Source: Spirochaetota bacterium (lineage in GTDB: Bacteria > Spirochaetota > Spirochaetia > Treponematales > UBA12059). Taken from it: a DNA stretch of 64,000 bases. The notes beneath the pieces are model-generated. The model saw only the letters and a list, made by a program, of their open reading frames with translations. It was not told the DNA's origin and searched no databases. The position numbers and the translations under genes are program-made. Positions 24,107 through 35,395 of the stretch are shown here, in pieces. The stretch lies in the NCBI GenBank assembly GCA_018262985.1, contig JADFDI010000001.1, forward strand, positions 124,001 to 188,000, read 5' to 3'. Position 1 is the first letter of the stretch. Each line of letters opens with the position of its first letter.

Positions 24107-24490
24107 ATGGAACGCCGCCGCTCGCCGGTCAAGCCCATCGACCTCGCCATAGTCGCCGCGGCGGTCCTCGCGACGGCGCTCGGAGCCGTTTCGGCGCTCG
24201 GCGCCGAGGGAACCCCGCGCGTCATCGTCTCCGACGGCGAGGCCGAATGGATCTATCCCCTGGACGCCGACCGTACCCTGGCCGTCGAGGGACCGCTCGG
24301 CGTCACGCGGGTGGTCATCGAGGGCGGGCGGGTCCATGTCCACGAATCGCCCTGCAGCAACCAGACCTGCGTCGCGGCCGGGGAGATCGAGAGGCCCGGG
24401 CAATGGGTCGCCTGCCTGCCGAACAAGGTGTTCGTCCGCGTGGACGGCGCCCGGGAGGACGACGCGACTCCCGACGCCGGCTCCTGGTAG
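24107..24490 (+). CDS. NusG domain II-containing membrane-anchored protein
   Basis: A 127-residue protein with one N-terminal membrane helix (residues 10-33) and a NusG-II domain outside the membrane. The diagnostic segment ESPCSNQTCVAAGEIERPGQ followed by VACLPN is at residues 80-107, with a conserved Cys pair plus a third Cys. Family members occur in Firmicutes and spirochaetes, often near RnfG or ApbE-type redox genes; their function is not known. It follows the SlyD-like gene by 49 bases and may be co-transcribed. No ribosome-binding site is obvious. Confidence 0.85.
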   Translation: MERRRSPVKPIDLAIVAAAVLATALGAVSALGAEGTPRVIVSDGEAEWIYPLDADRTLAVEGPLGVTRVVIEGGRVHVHESPCSNQTCVAAGEIERPGQWVACLPNKVFVRVDGAREDDATPDAGSW

Positions 24491-24568
24491 GGGCCCGGGA
24501 CTCCGCGGGACTCCGGCTTTCCTGTTTCGCTACGGCGGAAAGCGGCCTCGGCCGATATTCAACCATGG

Positions 24569-24574
24569 TATAAT
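24569..24574 (+). promoter_or_regulatory. TATAAT -10 element upstream of the chemoreceptor gene
   Basis: A perfect TATAAT lies 50 bases before the TTG start. A GCCGATAT motif, like the -10 of flagellar sigma-28 promoters, lies 11 bases further upstream (24551-24558), but I find no TAAA box at the right distance. Which is used cannot be decided from sequence. Confidence 0.45.
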
Positions 24575-24624
24575 CTGCGTTTCCCGGGCGGCGTTCCGCC
24601 CGATTCCGACCGCGGAGGTACGCG

Positions 24625-26760
24625 TTGACCGTCCGTTCCAAGCTGCTCGTGCTCAACCTCGCGCCGCTCCTGCTGGCGCTCGGCCTCGCGACCTACGTCA
24701 TCCTCAACCAGGTCTCCAACCTGGACCGCATCGCCGAGACCGAGAAGGACCTCGATCTCGTGCTTTCGTCCATGTCCGTCGTGGAGGCCACCCAGGACGA
24801 GCGAGTGCTGACCGTCTTCGCGGTCGCCGGCATCGAGGCCCCCGCCAGCCTGCAGGAAGCCAGGACCGGGCACGACCGGGTCCTCGGCGAGCAGCTGGGC
24901 CGCCTGCTCGAGTCGGGCGCCCAGGAGGACACCCGCAACCTGATCGGCATGGCCGTCAACGAGCTCCCCGAGCTGCGGCTCCGCGTGGACGAGGGCAGCA
25001 TCCACGAGCTCACCGCCTTCAACGACTTCTCGCGGCGGATCGAGCTGTTGCAGCGCCTCTCGCGGGAGATCATCGAGCGCGGCGCCTCCGATCCGAACTT
25101 GAACCGCCGCCTCGTCGGCCTCATGACCCTCGACAACGCCCGGGAATTCGCGAGCAAGATCCAGGCGAACCTGACCCTGCTCGTGGCGGCCAACCGGACC
25201 GCCGCCGCGAACGTCCAGGCCGACCTGCTGACTTCCGTGGCGCAGGTGAACACCTCGCTCTACTCGCCCTCGCTGGTCCTCGACCCGAGCGTCGTCACCC
25301 GCCGCGACGTCCTCATGGGCGGCACCGAATGGCGCCGCGCCAACGAGATCGTGCGGCTCGTGATCGAGCAGGGCGCCTCGGGCGACTACGGCGCCGACGC
25401 GGCGCAGGTGTTCGGCCTGATGACGACCATAGTCGACGAGATCGGCGCCTTCATCGGCGACGAGGTCGCTTCGATCCGGACCGCCCTGGACCTCAGGCGC
25501 TCTACCATCTTCCGGACCATGCTGGCCATCGGGCTCGGCGTCGGCTTCGTCACCTTTTCCGTCGCCATCCTCTCGCTCGTCATCCTGAGCGGCGTCTCGC
25601 GACGCATCAACGAGATCGTCATGTCGATGGAGGTCATCTCGCGCGGCGAGGCCGACCTGACCGCCGACCTGGCCGTGCGCTCGCGCGACGAGTTCGGCCG
25701 CATGGCCCGCTACTTCAACCGCTTCGTCGCCTCGCTGCGCGAGCTCATCGGCCGCATCAAGAACGAGTCGCGATCGCTATCCGAAGGCGTGACGCGGCTC
25801 TCGGCCAACACCGAGGAGACCGCCGGCGCGGTGCGGCAGATCGCCGCCAACATCGAGAGCCTCAAGCGCCAGACCGCCGACCAGAGCGCCAGCGCCGTCG
25901 AGTCGAGCGCGACCGTCGAGCAGATCGCCCGCAACATCCACGAGCTCCACAAGCTGATCGCCAAGCAGGGCGAGGGCGTGCAGACCTCCTCGAGCTCGAT
26001 CGAGGAGATGGTCGCCAACATCCAGTCGGTGACCGCCAACGTCGAGCGCATGGGCGGCTACTACCAGCGCCTGCTCGGCCGCTCCGAGGCGGGGCGCGGC
26101 GTCATCAGGGCCGTGGCCGAGGAAGTGCGCACCATCGAGGACCGTTCCGAGAGCCTCCAGGACGCCAACACCCTGATCGCGAGCATCGCCGCGCAGACCA
26201 ACCTGCTCGCCATGAACGCGGCCATCGAGGCCGCCCACGCCGGCGACGCGGGCGCGGGCTTCGCGGTCGTCGCCGACGAGATCCGCAAGCTGGCCGAGAA
26301 CGCCTCGCGCCAGTCGAAGGTCATCACCGAAAGCTCGGGTTCCATCCGGGGCCTGATCGGCAAGGTGGTCGACTCGTCCGGCGAGGCCGAGCGCATCTTC
26401 GACGAGATGGTCGAGCAGATCGAAACCCTCTCGCGCCTCGAGGAGGAGGTGAAGTACGCCATGCAGGAGCAGAGCTCCGGCAGCGTGCAGATCCTCGAAT
26501 CCCTCTCCGCCATCAACGAGGTCACCCGCGACGTGCGCGCCTCCGCCGACGAGATGGAGGAAGGCTCCGGCTCCATCCTCAAGGAGACCAAGCGCCTCCT
26601 GCAGCTCGCGAGCGAGCTCGAGAACGGCATGAACGAGATGGCCGCCGGCGCCGACGAGATCCGCCGGGCCGCCACGGACACCAACGAGCTGTCCGTGGGC
26701 GCCGCCGAGAGCGTCCGCAGCCTCGTCGCGGAGACCGAGAAGTTCAGGACGGAGAAGTAG
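24625..26760 (+). CDS. Methyl-accepting chemotaxis protein
   Basis: A 711-residue receptor. A first membrane helix (residues 5-25) is followed by an extracellular helical ligand-binding region to about 290, a second membrane helix (300-325), a HAMP domain (about 325-380) and a long signalling coiled coil. The hairpin tip reads IASIAAQTNLLAMNAAIEAAHAGDAGAGFAVVADEIRKLAE near residue 530, split here only to describe it: the core is NLLAMNAAIEAAHAG. It controls CheA. The start is a TTG with GGAGG eight bases upstream. No other chemotaxis genes are adjacent. Confidence 0.95.
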   Translation: MTVRSKLLVLNLAPLLLALGLATYVILNQVSNLDRIAETEKDLDLVLSSMSVVEATQDERVLTVFAVAGIEAPASLQEARTGHDRVLGEQLGRLLESGAQEDTRNLIGMAVNELPELRLRVDEGSIHELTAFNDFSRRIELLQRLSREIIERGASDPNLNRRLVGLMTLDNAREFASKIQANLTLLVAANRTAAANVQADLLTSVAQVNTSLYSPSLVLDPSVVTRRDVLMGGTEWRRANEIVRLVIEQGASGDYGADAAQVFGLMTTIVDEIGAFIGDEVASIRTALDLRRSTIFRTMLAIGLGVGFVTFSVAILSLVILSGVSRRINEIVMSMEVISRGEADLTADLAVRSRDEFGRMARYFNRFVASLRELIGRIKNESRSLSEGVTRLSANTEETAGAVRQIAANIESLKRQTADQSASAVESSATVEQIARNIHELHKLIAKQGEGVQTSSSSIEEMVANIQSVTANVERMGGYYQRLLGRSEAGRGVIRAVAEEVRTIEDRSESLQDANTLIASIAAQTNLLAMNAAIEAAHAGDAGAGFAVVADEIRKLAENASRQSKVITESSGSIRGLIGKVVDSSGEAERIFDEMVEQIETLSRLEEEVKYAMQEQSSGSVQILESLSAINEVTRDVRASADEMEEGSGSILKETKRLLQLASELENGMNEMAAGADEIRRAATDTNELSVGAAESVRSLVAETEKFRTEK

Positions 26761-27063
26761 GACCATCGCCGGAAATCAGACACTCACAGGCTCAAGCGGC
26801 GATGAGCGCTATCGGAATCTTCCCGAGCGGGTCCTGGCGCTTATGAACACACCCTCTCCCTGACGGTCGAGGGCGCGTTCCTCAGCGCCACCCGCCGATC
26901 GGGTAAATTCCGTTCGGGCGACAGCGGGTTGAGCCCTTGAACGCCGCATTTCCGTGTGGGATCTCCTTCCTGGGCGATTGCGGCGGCGGGATGGCGCGAG
27001 CACGCTGCTTGCGCCGAGAGGCGGTCGCGCGCAGGCGAGCGGGATTAACGGTATATTTACACT
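26761..27063. other. Intergenic gap of 303 bases
   Basis: No open reading frame with plausible coding or ribosome-binding site is seen, and no riboswitch pattern was recognised. TATATT at 27052-27057 ends six bases before the next ATG and is the likely -10 for the downstream gene; its -35 is not evident. Confidence 0.5.
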
Positions 27064-28857
27064 ATGCTGGAACGCCTCCGGAAATCCCGCGGCCCCCTCG
27101 GGCCGACGCGCCTCATGCCCGACAAGAAGCGCTGGATCGCCGCGGCGACCCTCCTCGCCCTGGCGCTGTCCGCGGCGCTCTCGGCGGCGATGGAGGAGGC
27201 GCGGCTCGCCGGCGCGCGCGAGAAGACCCGCGCCAGGGCCGAGTCGTACGCGGCGGCAGTCTCCTTCCACCTTCACGCTTCCCTGCACCCCGCGTTCTAC
27301 GTCGAAGGCGCCGCCCGGGACGGCGAGCTTCCGGAGGCGGAATTCCGCTCGATCGCGGACGCGGCTTTCTCGACCGACCACGAGCTCACGGCGCTCGCCT
27401 TCGCCGAAGGGAGCGTCGTGCGCCACGTCGCGCCGCCCGGGGCCGCCTTCCCGGAACCCGGGCTCGACCTGTTCCGCTCGGCCGAGACCTCGTCCGCGGC
27501 CATCCGTTCGAGGTACGCGGGTCAGACCTCGATCGTCGTCGCGCCCGGCGGCGGGGCCGAAGCGAGCGCGCGCGCCATGGCCCTCCTGCCGATCTCGATA
27601 GGGAGCGGACCCGGCGCGGGCGGCTTCCTCGGCTTCACGGTCGTGGTCATCGACCTGCCGGGCATCCTGGCCGACGCCGGGCTCGCCGAGCTGGCTTCCG
27701 AGGCTTACGACTACCGCCTCGTCGCCCTGGACGATCCCGCGGCCGGCCCGGTGACGCTCGGAGCTTCGCGCGGCGCGCTGGCGAAGGATCCCGTTAGGGT
27801 GACGGTGCTCACCGAGGGCGGGAGCTGGATCCTCGAGGCCGCGCCCGCCGTCGGCTGGATCGACCCCGCGGCGCACGCGCTCTACGCCCTCGCCGCGTTC
27901 GCGTTCGGCTCGCTCGCGTTCGCTTTGTCCCTGGCCGCCGCGCGCTACCTCGAGAGCGAGCGGCGCTACCGGCTCATCGCCGAGAACGCGAGCGACGTCA
28001 TCTGGACCGCCTCGTTCCCGGATCTGCGCTTCACCTACCTGAGCCCCTCGTTCGAGCAACTCACGGGTTACCCGGTCGAGGAAGCGCTCGGCCAGCCCGT
28101 CGTCGACGCCCTCCCGGACGAATCGGCCGAACTGCTGCGCGAGGCCATCGAGCGGCGCGTGCCGCGAGCCGTCATGGGCGATCCCGCGGCGCGGTCCGGG
28201 CGTTCGGAATACCTGCAGCGCCGGAAGGACGGCGGCTCGGTCTGGGTCGGCCTCGAGACCACCTTCATCGCCGACCGGCGCGGGCGCATCCGCGCCGTGC
28301 TCGGCATCGCGCGGGACATCGACGAACGGAAGAAGGCGGAGCTCGAGCTCGCGCGGCTCGCGACCACCGATCCCCTGACCGGCCTCGCGAACCGGCGCCT
28401 GTTCTTCGAGGAGGCCGCGCGCGAGCTCGCCCGCGCGGCCCGCTCGGGCACGCCGACCGGCTTCGTGATGATGGATCTCGACCGGTTCAAGGCCCTGAAC
28501 GACGCGCGCGGCCACCAAGCGGGAGACCGCGTCCTGGCGACGACCGCGCGGGCGATCCGCTCCGCCGTGCGCCTCGAGGATCTGGCGGGGCGCTACGGCG
28601 GCGAGGAGTTCGCCCTGCTGCTGCCCGGGCTGGGCCCGGCTCCCGCGCTCGCGCTGGCCGAGCGGCTCCGCGCCATGGTGGAGGCGATGCGCTTCGAGGA
28701 CGAAAGCGGCCCGTACGGCGTCACCGCGAGCTTCGGCGTCGCGGCCGCCGCGCCCGGGGAGCTCGACCTCGACGCGCTCGTCGCGGCGGCGGACGCGGCC
28801 CTCTACGAGGCCAAGCGCTCGGGCAGGAACCTCGTCAGGGGCGCGGCGCGCCCCTGA
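27064..28857 (+). CDS. CHASE-PAS-GGDEF diguanylate cyclase
   Basis: A 597-residue sensor. One membrane helix (residues 25-43), an extracellular CHASE-like domain (about 50-270, with FHLHASLHPAFYVEGAA and EAEFRSIADAAF), a second helix (280-302), a PAS domain (about 305-430, YRLIAENASDVIWTA) and a GGDEF domain (435-597). The active site is RYGGEEF, with RLED five residues before it as the inhibitory site, so it should be an active, feedback-controlled cyclic di-GMP synthase responding to an outside signal. It lacks a ribosome-binding site and may be leaderless. It converges on leuS with seven bases between stops. Confidence 0.92.
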   Translation: MLERLRKSRGPLGPTRLMPDKKRWIAAATLLALALSAALSAAMEEARLAGAREKTRARAESYAAAVSFHLHASLHPAFYVEGAARDGELPEAEFRSIADAAFSTDHELTALAFAEGSVVRHVAPPGAAFPEPGLDLFRSAETSSAAIRSRYAGQTSIVVAPGGGAEASARAMALLPISIGSGPGAGGFLGFTVVVIDLPGILADAGLAELASEAYDYRLVALDDPAAGPVTLGASRGALAKDPVRVTVLTEGGSWILEAAPAVGWIDPAAHALYALAAFAFGSLAFALSLAAARYLESERRYRLIAENASDVIWTASFPDLRFTYLSPSFEQLTGYPVEEALGQPVVDALPDESAELLREAIERRVPRAVMGDPAARSGRSEYLQRRKDGGSVWVGLETTFIADRRGRIRAVLGIARDIDERKKAELELARLATTDPLTGLANRRLFFEEAARELARAARSGTPTGFVMMDLDRFKALNDARGHQAGDRVLATTARAIRSAVRLEDLAGRYGGEEFALLLPGLGPAPALALAERLRAMVEAMRFEDESGPYGVTASFGVAAAAPGELDLDALVAAADAALYEAKRSGRNLVRGAARP

Positions 28858-28864
28858 CGGGTTC

Positions 28865-31303
<2,439 letters not shown>

Positions 31304-31348
31304 GCCTGACTCCTCGTTCCCGCCACGCTGAACGCGCCGCGTCCGGGC

Positions 31349-31378
31349 ATAGTAGCGGCTCCCGGCTCGTGTTTTCAA
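31349..31378 (-). promoter_or_regulatory. leuS promoter
   Basis: On the minus strand TTGAAA (31378-31373), an 18-base spacer and TACTAT (31354-31349). The leader is about 40 bases and carries a normal ribosome-binding site. Confidence 0.6.
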
Positions 31379-31385
31379 GCTCTCC

Positions 31386-31407
31386 GCGGTGTCACGAAGC
31401 TTCGGGG
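31386..31407 (-). repeat. Third copy of the GTGTCACGAAGCTTC element
   Basis: GGTGTCACGAAGCTTCGGGG, one base different from the copies near aroB. It begins seven bases upstream of the leuS -35, the same spacing as at aroB. The remaining gap to rsmA holds no gene. Confidence 0.7.
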
Positions 31408-31539
31408 CAAGGAATCGTGCCGGCCTTCGACGCCAGCTCGCATGGCCCTTCGCGGAAGGGCCGGCGCGCGGCGGCTGTGCGGCGCCCTTCGCGGCGGGAC
31501 GCGGCGCCTTTCCGGCCCGCTATGGCGGAAGCCGAGCCG

Positions 31540-32490
31540 CTACGGTTTTCCGATGGCGCGGTAGAGCGCGAGCAGTTCCGCGGGGTCGAGGGCCTCGCCG
31601 CGAACGTCCTGCCTGAAACCGCAGGACTCGAGCGCGGCCGTCACGGCTCCGTCGGAGTAGCCGAGGGGTTTCAGGTTGTTGCGGGCGGTCTTGCGGCGGC
31701 TCGAGAAGAGGGCGCGGACGAAGGCGCCGAATTCCCGGGTACCGGCCTCGCTTGCGCGGTCGGCGCGGGCTTCCATGACCACCAGGCTGCTCGCGACCCG
31801 GGGCTGGGGCCAGAAGGCGCCCGAGCCGAGGTCGAAGGCCACCCGGACGCGGCACGAGGACGAGCAGAGCACCGAGAAGGAGGCGTAATCCTTCGTCCCC
31901 GGGCCCGCGGCCATGCGGCGGGCGGCTTCCTTCTGCACCATGAAGACCATGCGCTCGGGAACGCCGAGGCCTTCCACGAGGGCGGCGACCATGGCGGCGG
32001 CGGCGTTGTACGGCAGGTTGCCGAAGACGCGCTCCGGCCTGCCGCGCGCGGCCAGCTCGCCGCGCCAGGTCTTGAGGAAGTCGCCTTCCACCAGCGCGAA
32101 GCCGGGGACGGCCCCGTAGGCATCACGGAGCAGGGTTGCGAAGCCCTTGTCGATCTCGAAGGCCGAGAGCCGGGCTCCCGTCTCGAGCGCCGGGTGGGTC
32201 ATCGCGCCGATGCCCGGCCCGATCTCCCACGCGGCAGCGCCCCGTTCCAGGCCGATCTCCGCCATGACGCGCTCGCGGGCGTGTCGCGCCACGAGGAAGT
32301 TCTGGCCGTAGCGCTTGCGCATGGCCAGGCCCTCGGCCTCGAGCAGGGTCGAAATGGCCTGGGGAGAATCGTAGTCGATGGCGGGTTCGACGCGTACCGG
32401 CCGGGAGAGCGGCGCGTCCCGAGCGGTCGAGTTCGGCGAGTCGCCGGAAACGGTTTCGATGGAGGAGCTCGCGGGCATGGGGCCAAGCAT
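31540..32490 (-). CDS. rsmA: 16S rRNA (adenine1518-N6/adenine1519-N6)-dimethyltransferase
   Basis: A 316-residue KsgA homologue. RKRYGQNFL, the start of the SAM-binding region, is near residue 58; EIGPGIGAMT and AFEIDKGFATLL give the Rossmann motifs, and VFGNLPYNAAAAM the catalytic NLPY. The C-terminal domain includes RRKTARNNL. It dimethylates two adenines near the 3' end of 16S rRNA. The true start is uncertain: 32490 and 32478 are possible, and conserved sequence begins at DYDSPQAIS (about residue 40). Its 5' third overlaps the comEC reading frame by up to 368 bases. Confidence 0.93.
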   Translation of the reverse strand: MLGPMPASSSIETVSGDSPNSTARDAPLSRPVRVEPAIDYDSPQAISTLLEAEGLAMRKRYGQNFLVARHARERVMAEIGLERGAAAWEIGPGIGAMTHPALETGARLSAFEIDKGFATLLRDAYGAVPGFALVEGDFLKTWRGELAARGRPERVFGNLPYNAAAAMVAALVEGLGVPERMVFMVQKEAARRMAAGPGTKDYASFSVLCSSSCRVRVAFDLGSGAFWPQPRVASSLVVMEARADRASEAGTREFGAFVRALFSSRRKTARNNLKPLGYSDGAVTAALESCGFRQDVRGEALDPAELLALYRAIGKP

Positions 32491-34000
32491 ACACGAGCGC
32501 GCCGATCGTGGCCACCAGCGCGGCGCCGAGGGCTTTCGTTCGCGGGTCCGGCAGCTCGAAGGCGGGCGCGCGGGCGGCCGTCCGGACGAGGGCGACGAGG
32601 AGGTCGTACAGCAGGTCGCAGAGCGCGCCCGCGGGCTTCGCGAGCGCGGGAAGCGGAGCGGAGAGCGCCGCGCCGCCGAGCCCGCACCACATGAGCGCCG
32701 CCGCGAGCGCGCTGACCGGCGCCGCCGCGAAGGGGCCGACCAGCGGCACGCGGCCGAACGCGGCCGCCCCGAGCGCCGAGGAGGCGGTCCACGCCGCCAG
32801 CGAGGTCGCGAGGATCCTCGCCGCCTTTCCGGGCAGGACCGGCGCGAGCAGGTGGTCCCACGCGGGGGTCAGAAGGCCGATGCCGGCGAGCGCCAGGAAG
32901 CTGAACGCGAACGGGAGCGTGAAGGCGTCCTCGGGTTTCCGCGTCGCGAGGACGATGAAGGCGAGCCCCAGGGACTGCCCGAGCTGCTGGGGACGGTCCG
33001 CCGTCAGGGCCAAGGCTCCGTAGGCGAACATGAGGGCCGAGCGGAGGATGGGGCTCTCCCCGCCGGCGAGCCAGGCGTAGGCGAGCGCGAAGAGCGCCGC
33101 CGCCGTCCGTACGCGGCGCGGTCCGAGGAGGCGCCCCAGCAGGGCCGTGACGATCGAGGCGAGCACCGCCAGATGCTCTCCGGACAGCGCGATGACGTGG
33201 GCGCAACCCGCGGCCGCGAAGTCGTCCCGGAGCCCCGGCTCGAGTCCGTCGCGCCGTCCGGTCAGAAGCGCCGCGAGGAGGCCCGGCGCGCGCCGCCCCA
33301 GCGGGGAGAGCGCGCGCTCGAAGCCCTCGAGGAGCCTGGCGCGGATCGCTTCGGCCTCCGAGGCCCAGCCGAGCGCGCTCAAGTCCTTCCGGTCGGCGAA
33401 GAGGACGCGGCCGCCTTCGCGTTCCGGTTCGGGAGTCGCGGCGACGCGGAGCCGTTCGCCCTTCGAGGCCGGCGCGCCGTTCCTGACCAGCGCCGTGACG
33501 GTGCCGAAGGCGTCGGCGCGCGGAGCGAGGCCGCCCGGCGCGGCGGCTCCCTCGGACGCGGCGAGTGCCAGCTCGTAGCGGCGGAAGCCGCCCGAGCCGA
33601 GCCCGGCATCGCGGACCAGGACGCCTTCGACCGCGCGCACCGAGGATGGCGGCAGACCGTAGGAGAAGGCCGCCCGGCTTGCGGCGAGGCCGGGGAGCAG
33701 CGCGGCCGCGAGGAGGAGCCCCGCCGCGAAGGCGAGCATCCGACCGGCCGCGCTGGCGATCGCGCGAACCGGCTTGGCCCGGCCCGACCCTTTGGCGGCG
33801 CGCGCCGCGGCCAGGATCGCCGTCGCGATCGTCAGAGCGAGGACGGCGAGGCCGCGGGCGGCGGGCCCGGCCGGGAGGCCGAGCAGAACGGGCGGATAGA
33901 GCCCGAGCGCGAGGCCGAGCGCCGCCTCTCGGGCGGGTTCGAAGCGCGCGGGGGATGCTTTGGGTTCCACGGACGCGATACCGCGCGCGCCGGCCTGCAC
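32123..34000 (-). CDS. comEC: ComEC/Rec2-type competence membrane protein, C-terminus uncertain
   Basis: The open frame gives 625 residues. Residues 20-105 hold membrane helices, about 110-215 a beta-rich extracellular (DUF4131-like) domain, and 225-495 the Competence domain with GCAHVIALSGEHLAVLA, the family signature. No metallo-beta-lactamase domain follows. The recognisable protein ends near residue 500 (base about 32500). The last 120 residues, inside rsmA, are Arg/Pro/Gly-rich and look like an alternative-frame reading of rsmA. A lost stop, a frameshift or a true long overlap are all possible. It imports transforming DNA across the inner membrane in naturally competent bacteria. Confidence 0.8.
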   Translation of the reverse strand: MQAGARGIASVEPKASPARFEPAREAALGLALGLYPPVLLGLPAGPAARGLAVLALTIATAILAAARAAKGSGRAKPVRAIASAAGRMLAFAAGLLLAAALLPGLAASRAAFSYGLPPSSVRAVEGVLVRDAGLGSGGFRRYELALAASEGAAAPGGLAPRADAFGTVTALVRNGAPASKGERLRVAATPEPEREGGRVLFADRKDLSALGWASEAEAIRARLLEGFERALSPLGRRAPGLLAALLTGRRDGLEPGLRDDFAAAGCAHVIALSGEHLAVLASIVTALLGRLLGPRRVRTAAALFALAYAWLAGGESPILRSALMFAYGALALTADRPQQLGQSLGLAFIVLATRKPEDAFTLPFAFSFLALAGIGLLTPAWDHLLAPVLPGKAARILATSLAAWTASSALGAAAFGRVPLVGPFAAAPVSALAAALMWCGLGGAALSAPLPALAKPAGALCDLLYDLLVALVRTAARAPAFELPDPRTKALGAALVATIGALVYAWPHARELLHRNRFRRLAELDRSGRAALPAGTRRTRHRLRFSPGHFDPARGRGPGHAQALRPELPRGATRPRARHGGDRPGTGRCRVGDRAGHRRDDPPGARDGSPALGLRDRQGLRNPAP

Positions 34001-34079
34001 GCTTGCGTCCCGGGGAACCGGTCAGGGCGCCACGCTCCGGAGCGGGCCGCCGGGGGGCGGTGGGAGCCGGCCGGCCGGT

Positions 34080-35294
34080 CTACCAGCGGAGAAGCAGGAG
34101 CGCGTCGCGAGCGGCGCGCTTCACCGTCTCGGACCAGGGCAGGTAGCCCATGTAGAGCAGGTAGTCGAAGGCCATCTTGTCGCCGAGCTGCCCGAGGTTG
34201 CGGATCACGGCGAGCGCGACCTCCTCGTCGAAGGCGGCGCCCCGCTCGATCTCCGAGTTGGCGAACTGCAGGAAGATGGCGAGGGTCTGGGCCGCCTCGT
34301 TGGTGCCCATGGCGCCGAGCGTGTCGATGGCCTCGATCAGCTCGGATTCCGGCGAGCGGCCCTTGTTCCAGCCGTCCAGGATATCGTAGAAGTGCCGGGC
34401 CACGAGCGGCGAGGCGCGCTGCCAGCGGCGTACGCGGAGCTCGCGGGCGGCGCGGAAACGCACGGCGCGGACGATCTCCCTGCCGACCGGGTCGGCGCCC
34501 GGCTCGTCGAGGGCGCCCGCGAGCGCCTTCTCCGCGAGCATGCCCCGATCCTCGTCGGGAAGCCCGGCGTAGTCCAGCCCGGCCGAGAGCGCCGCGGCGC
34601 GTCGGGCGGCCGGTCCCGAGCCGACGAAGCCGGAAAGGAAGCCGCGGTAATCGCCCGCCAGCGAGGCCATGGCGCCCGCGGCCGCGGTCTTGAGGCCCTC
34701 GTCGCCGACGGCGGAGGCGCGGGCGAACAGGTCGAAGAGCTCGCCGTAGGCCGAGGGGGCGCCGAGCGATCCGAGGGCGGCCGCGCACGCGAGGAGCCTC
34801 GAGCGTTCGCCCGATTCCCGCAACTCCGGGGCGTCGGCCGACTCGAGGGTTTCCGCCTTCGCGGCGAGCCAGGCCTCGATGGTGGCGGACGCGTCCGGAT
34901 AGCCGCGTCCGAGCGTGCCGAGCGCCTCGAGCAGGGCGATTCCGACGGCGCTGTCGTCGAAGGCGGTGAAAAGCCCGAGGAGCAGGGGCGCGGCGTCGCC
35001 GATGCCGGCGGCGCGCGCGCCGCGCGCGGCCGCGATGGTCAGATCGGCGAGCCGGCGGTCGGGACCGAGGAGGGCGAGGTTGTCGGCCACGAACGCGAGC
35101 GCCCTCAGATGGAGCGGCGCGACCCGGGATCCCGGGTCCGCGGAGGACCGCAGCACCTCGACCTTGCCTTCGAGGTCGGTCGCGACGAATTCGCGCTCGA
35201 GGTCCGCGACCGAGGGCGCCTGGGAGTGGGCGCCGGTCGCGGCGAGCGCGAAGACGAGAGCCAGTGCGGGCAGGCCCGCGGTACGCTTCGTCAT
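34080..35294 (-). CDS. Secreted HEAT-repeat-like protein
   Basis: A 404-residue protein with a cleavable signal peptide (residues 1-24, ending AHSQA). The mature part is a chain of short amphipathic helix pairs such as ALLEALGTLGRGYPDASATI and AIDTLGAMGTNEAAQTLAIF, which is HEAT/ARM-like. A periplasmic or surface scaffold or adaptor role is likely; no enzyme motif is visible. Spirochaete genomes have several such secreted solenoids. ATG at 35294 has GAGGAG nine bases upstream. It lies between comEC and the PilZ gene on the same strand but 101 bases separate it from the PilZ stop. Confidence 0.75.
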   Translation of the reverse strand: MTKRTAGLPALALVFALAATGAHSQAPSVADLEREFVATDLEGKVEVLRSSADPGSRVAPLHLRALAFVADNLALLGPDRRLADLTIAAARGARAAGIGDAAPLLLGLFTAFDDSAVGIALLEALGTLGRGYPDASATIEAWLAAKAETLESADAPELRESGERSRLLACAAALGSLGAPSAYGELFDLFARASAVGDEGLKTAAAGAMASLAGDYRGFLSGFVGSGPAARRAAALSAGLDYAGLPDEDRGMLAEKALAGALDEPGADPVGREIVRAVRFRAARELRVRRWQRASPLVARHFYDILDGWNKGRSPESELIEAIDTLGAMGTNEAAQTLAIFLQFANSEIERGAAFDEEVALAVIRNLGQLGDKMAFDYLLYMGYLPWSETVKRAARDALLLLRW

Positions 35295-35395
35295 GATTAC
35301 TCCTCGGCCCTCGGCCCTCGGGGTTCGGGGCGATGGACCGGATCCGCCGATCCATCCGCCCATCCTCATAGGCAACAAGGCCGCGTCCCTTCCGG

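Noticed and set aside
24551-24558. Sigma-28 flagellar promoter for the chemoreceptor gene
   Set aside because: GCCGATAT fits the -10, but there is no TAAA-like box 15 bases upstream, so a sigma-28 call is not supported; the motif is reported only as a recurring box.
26761-27063. Possible cyclic di-GMP riboswitch before the CHASE-GGDEF gene
   Set aside because: No conserved GEMM core sequence or paired stems were found, and the -10 box lies six bases before the start codon, leaving no leader.
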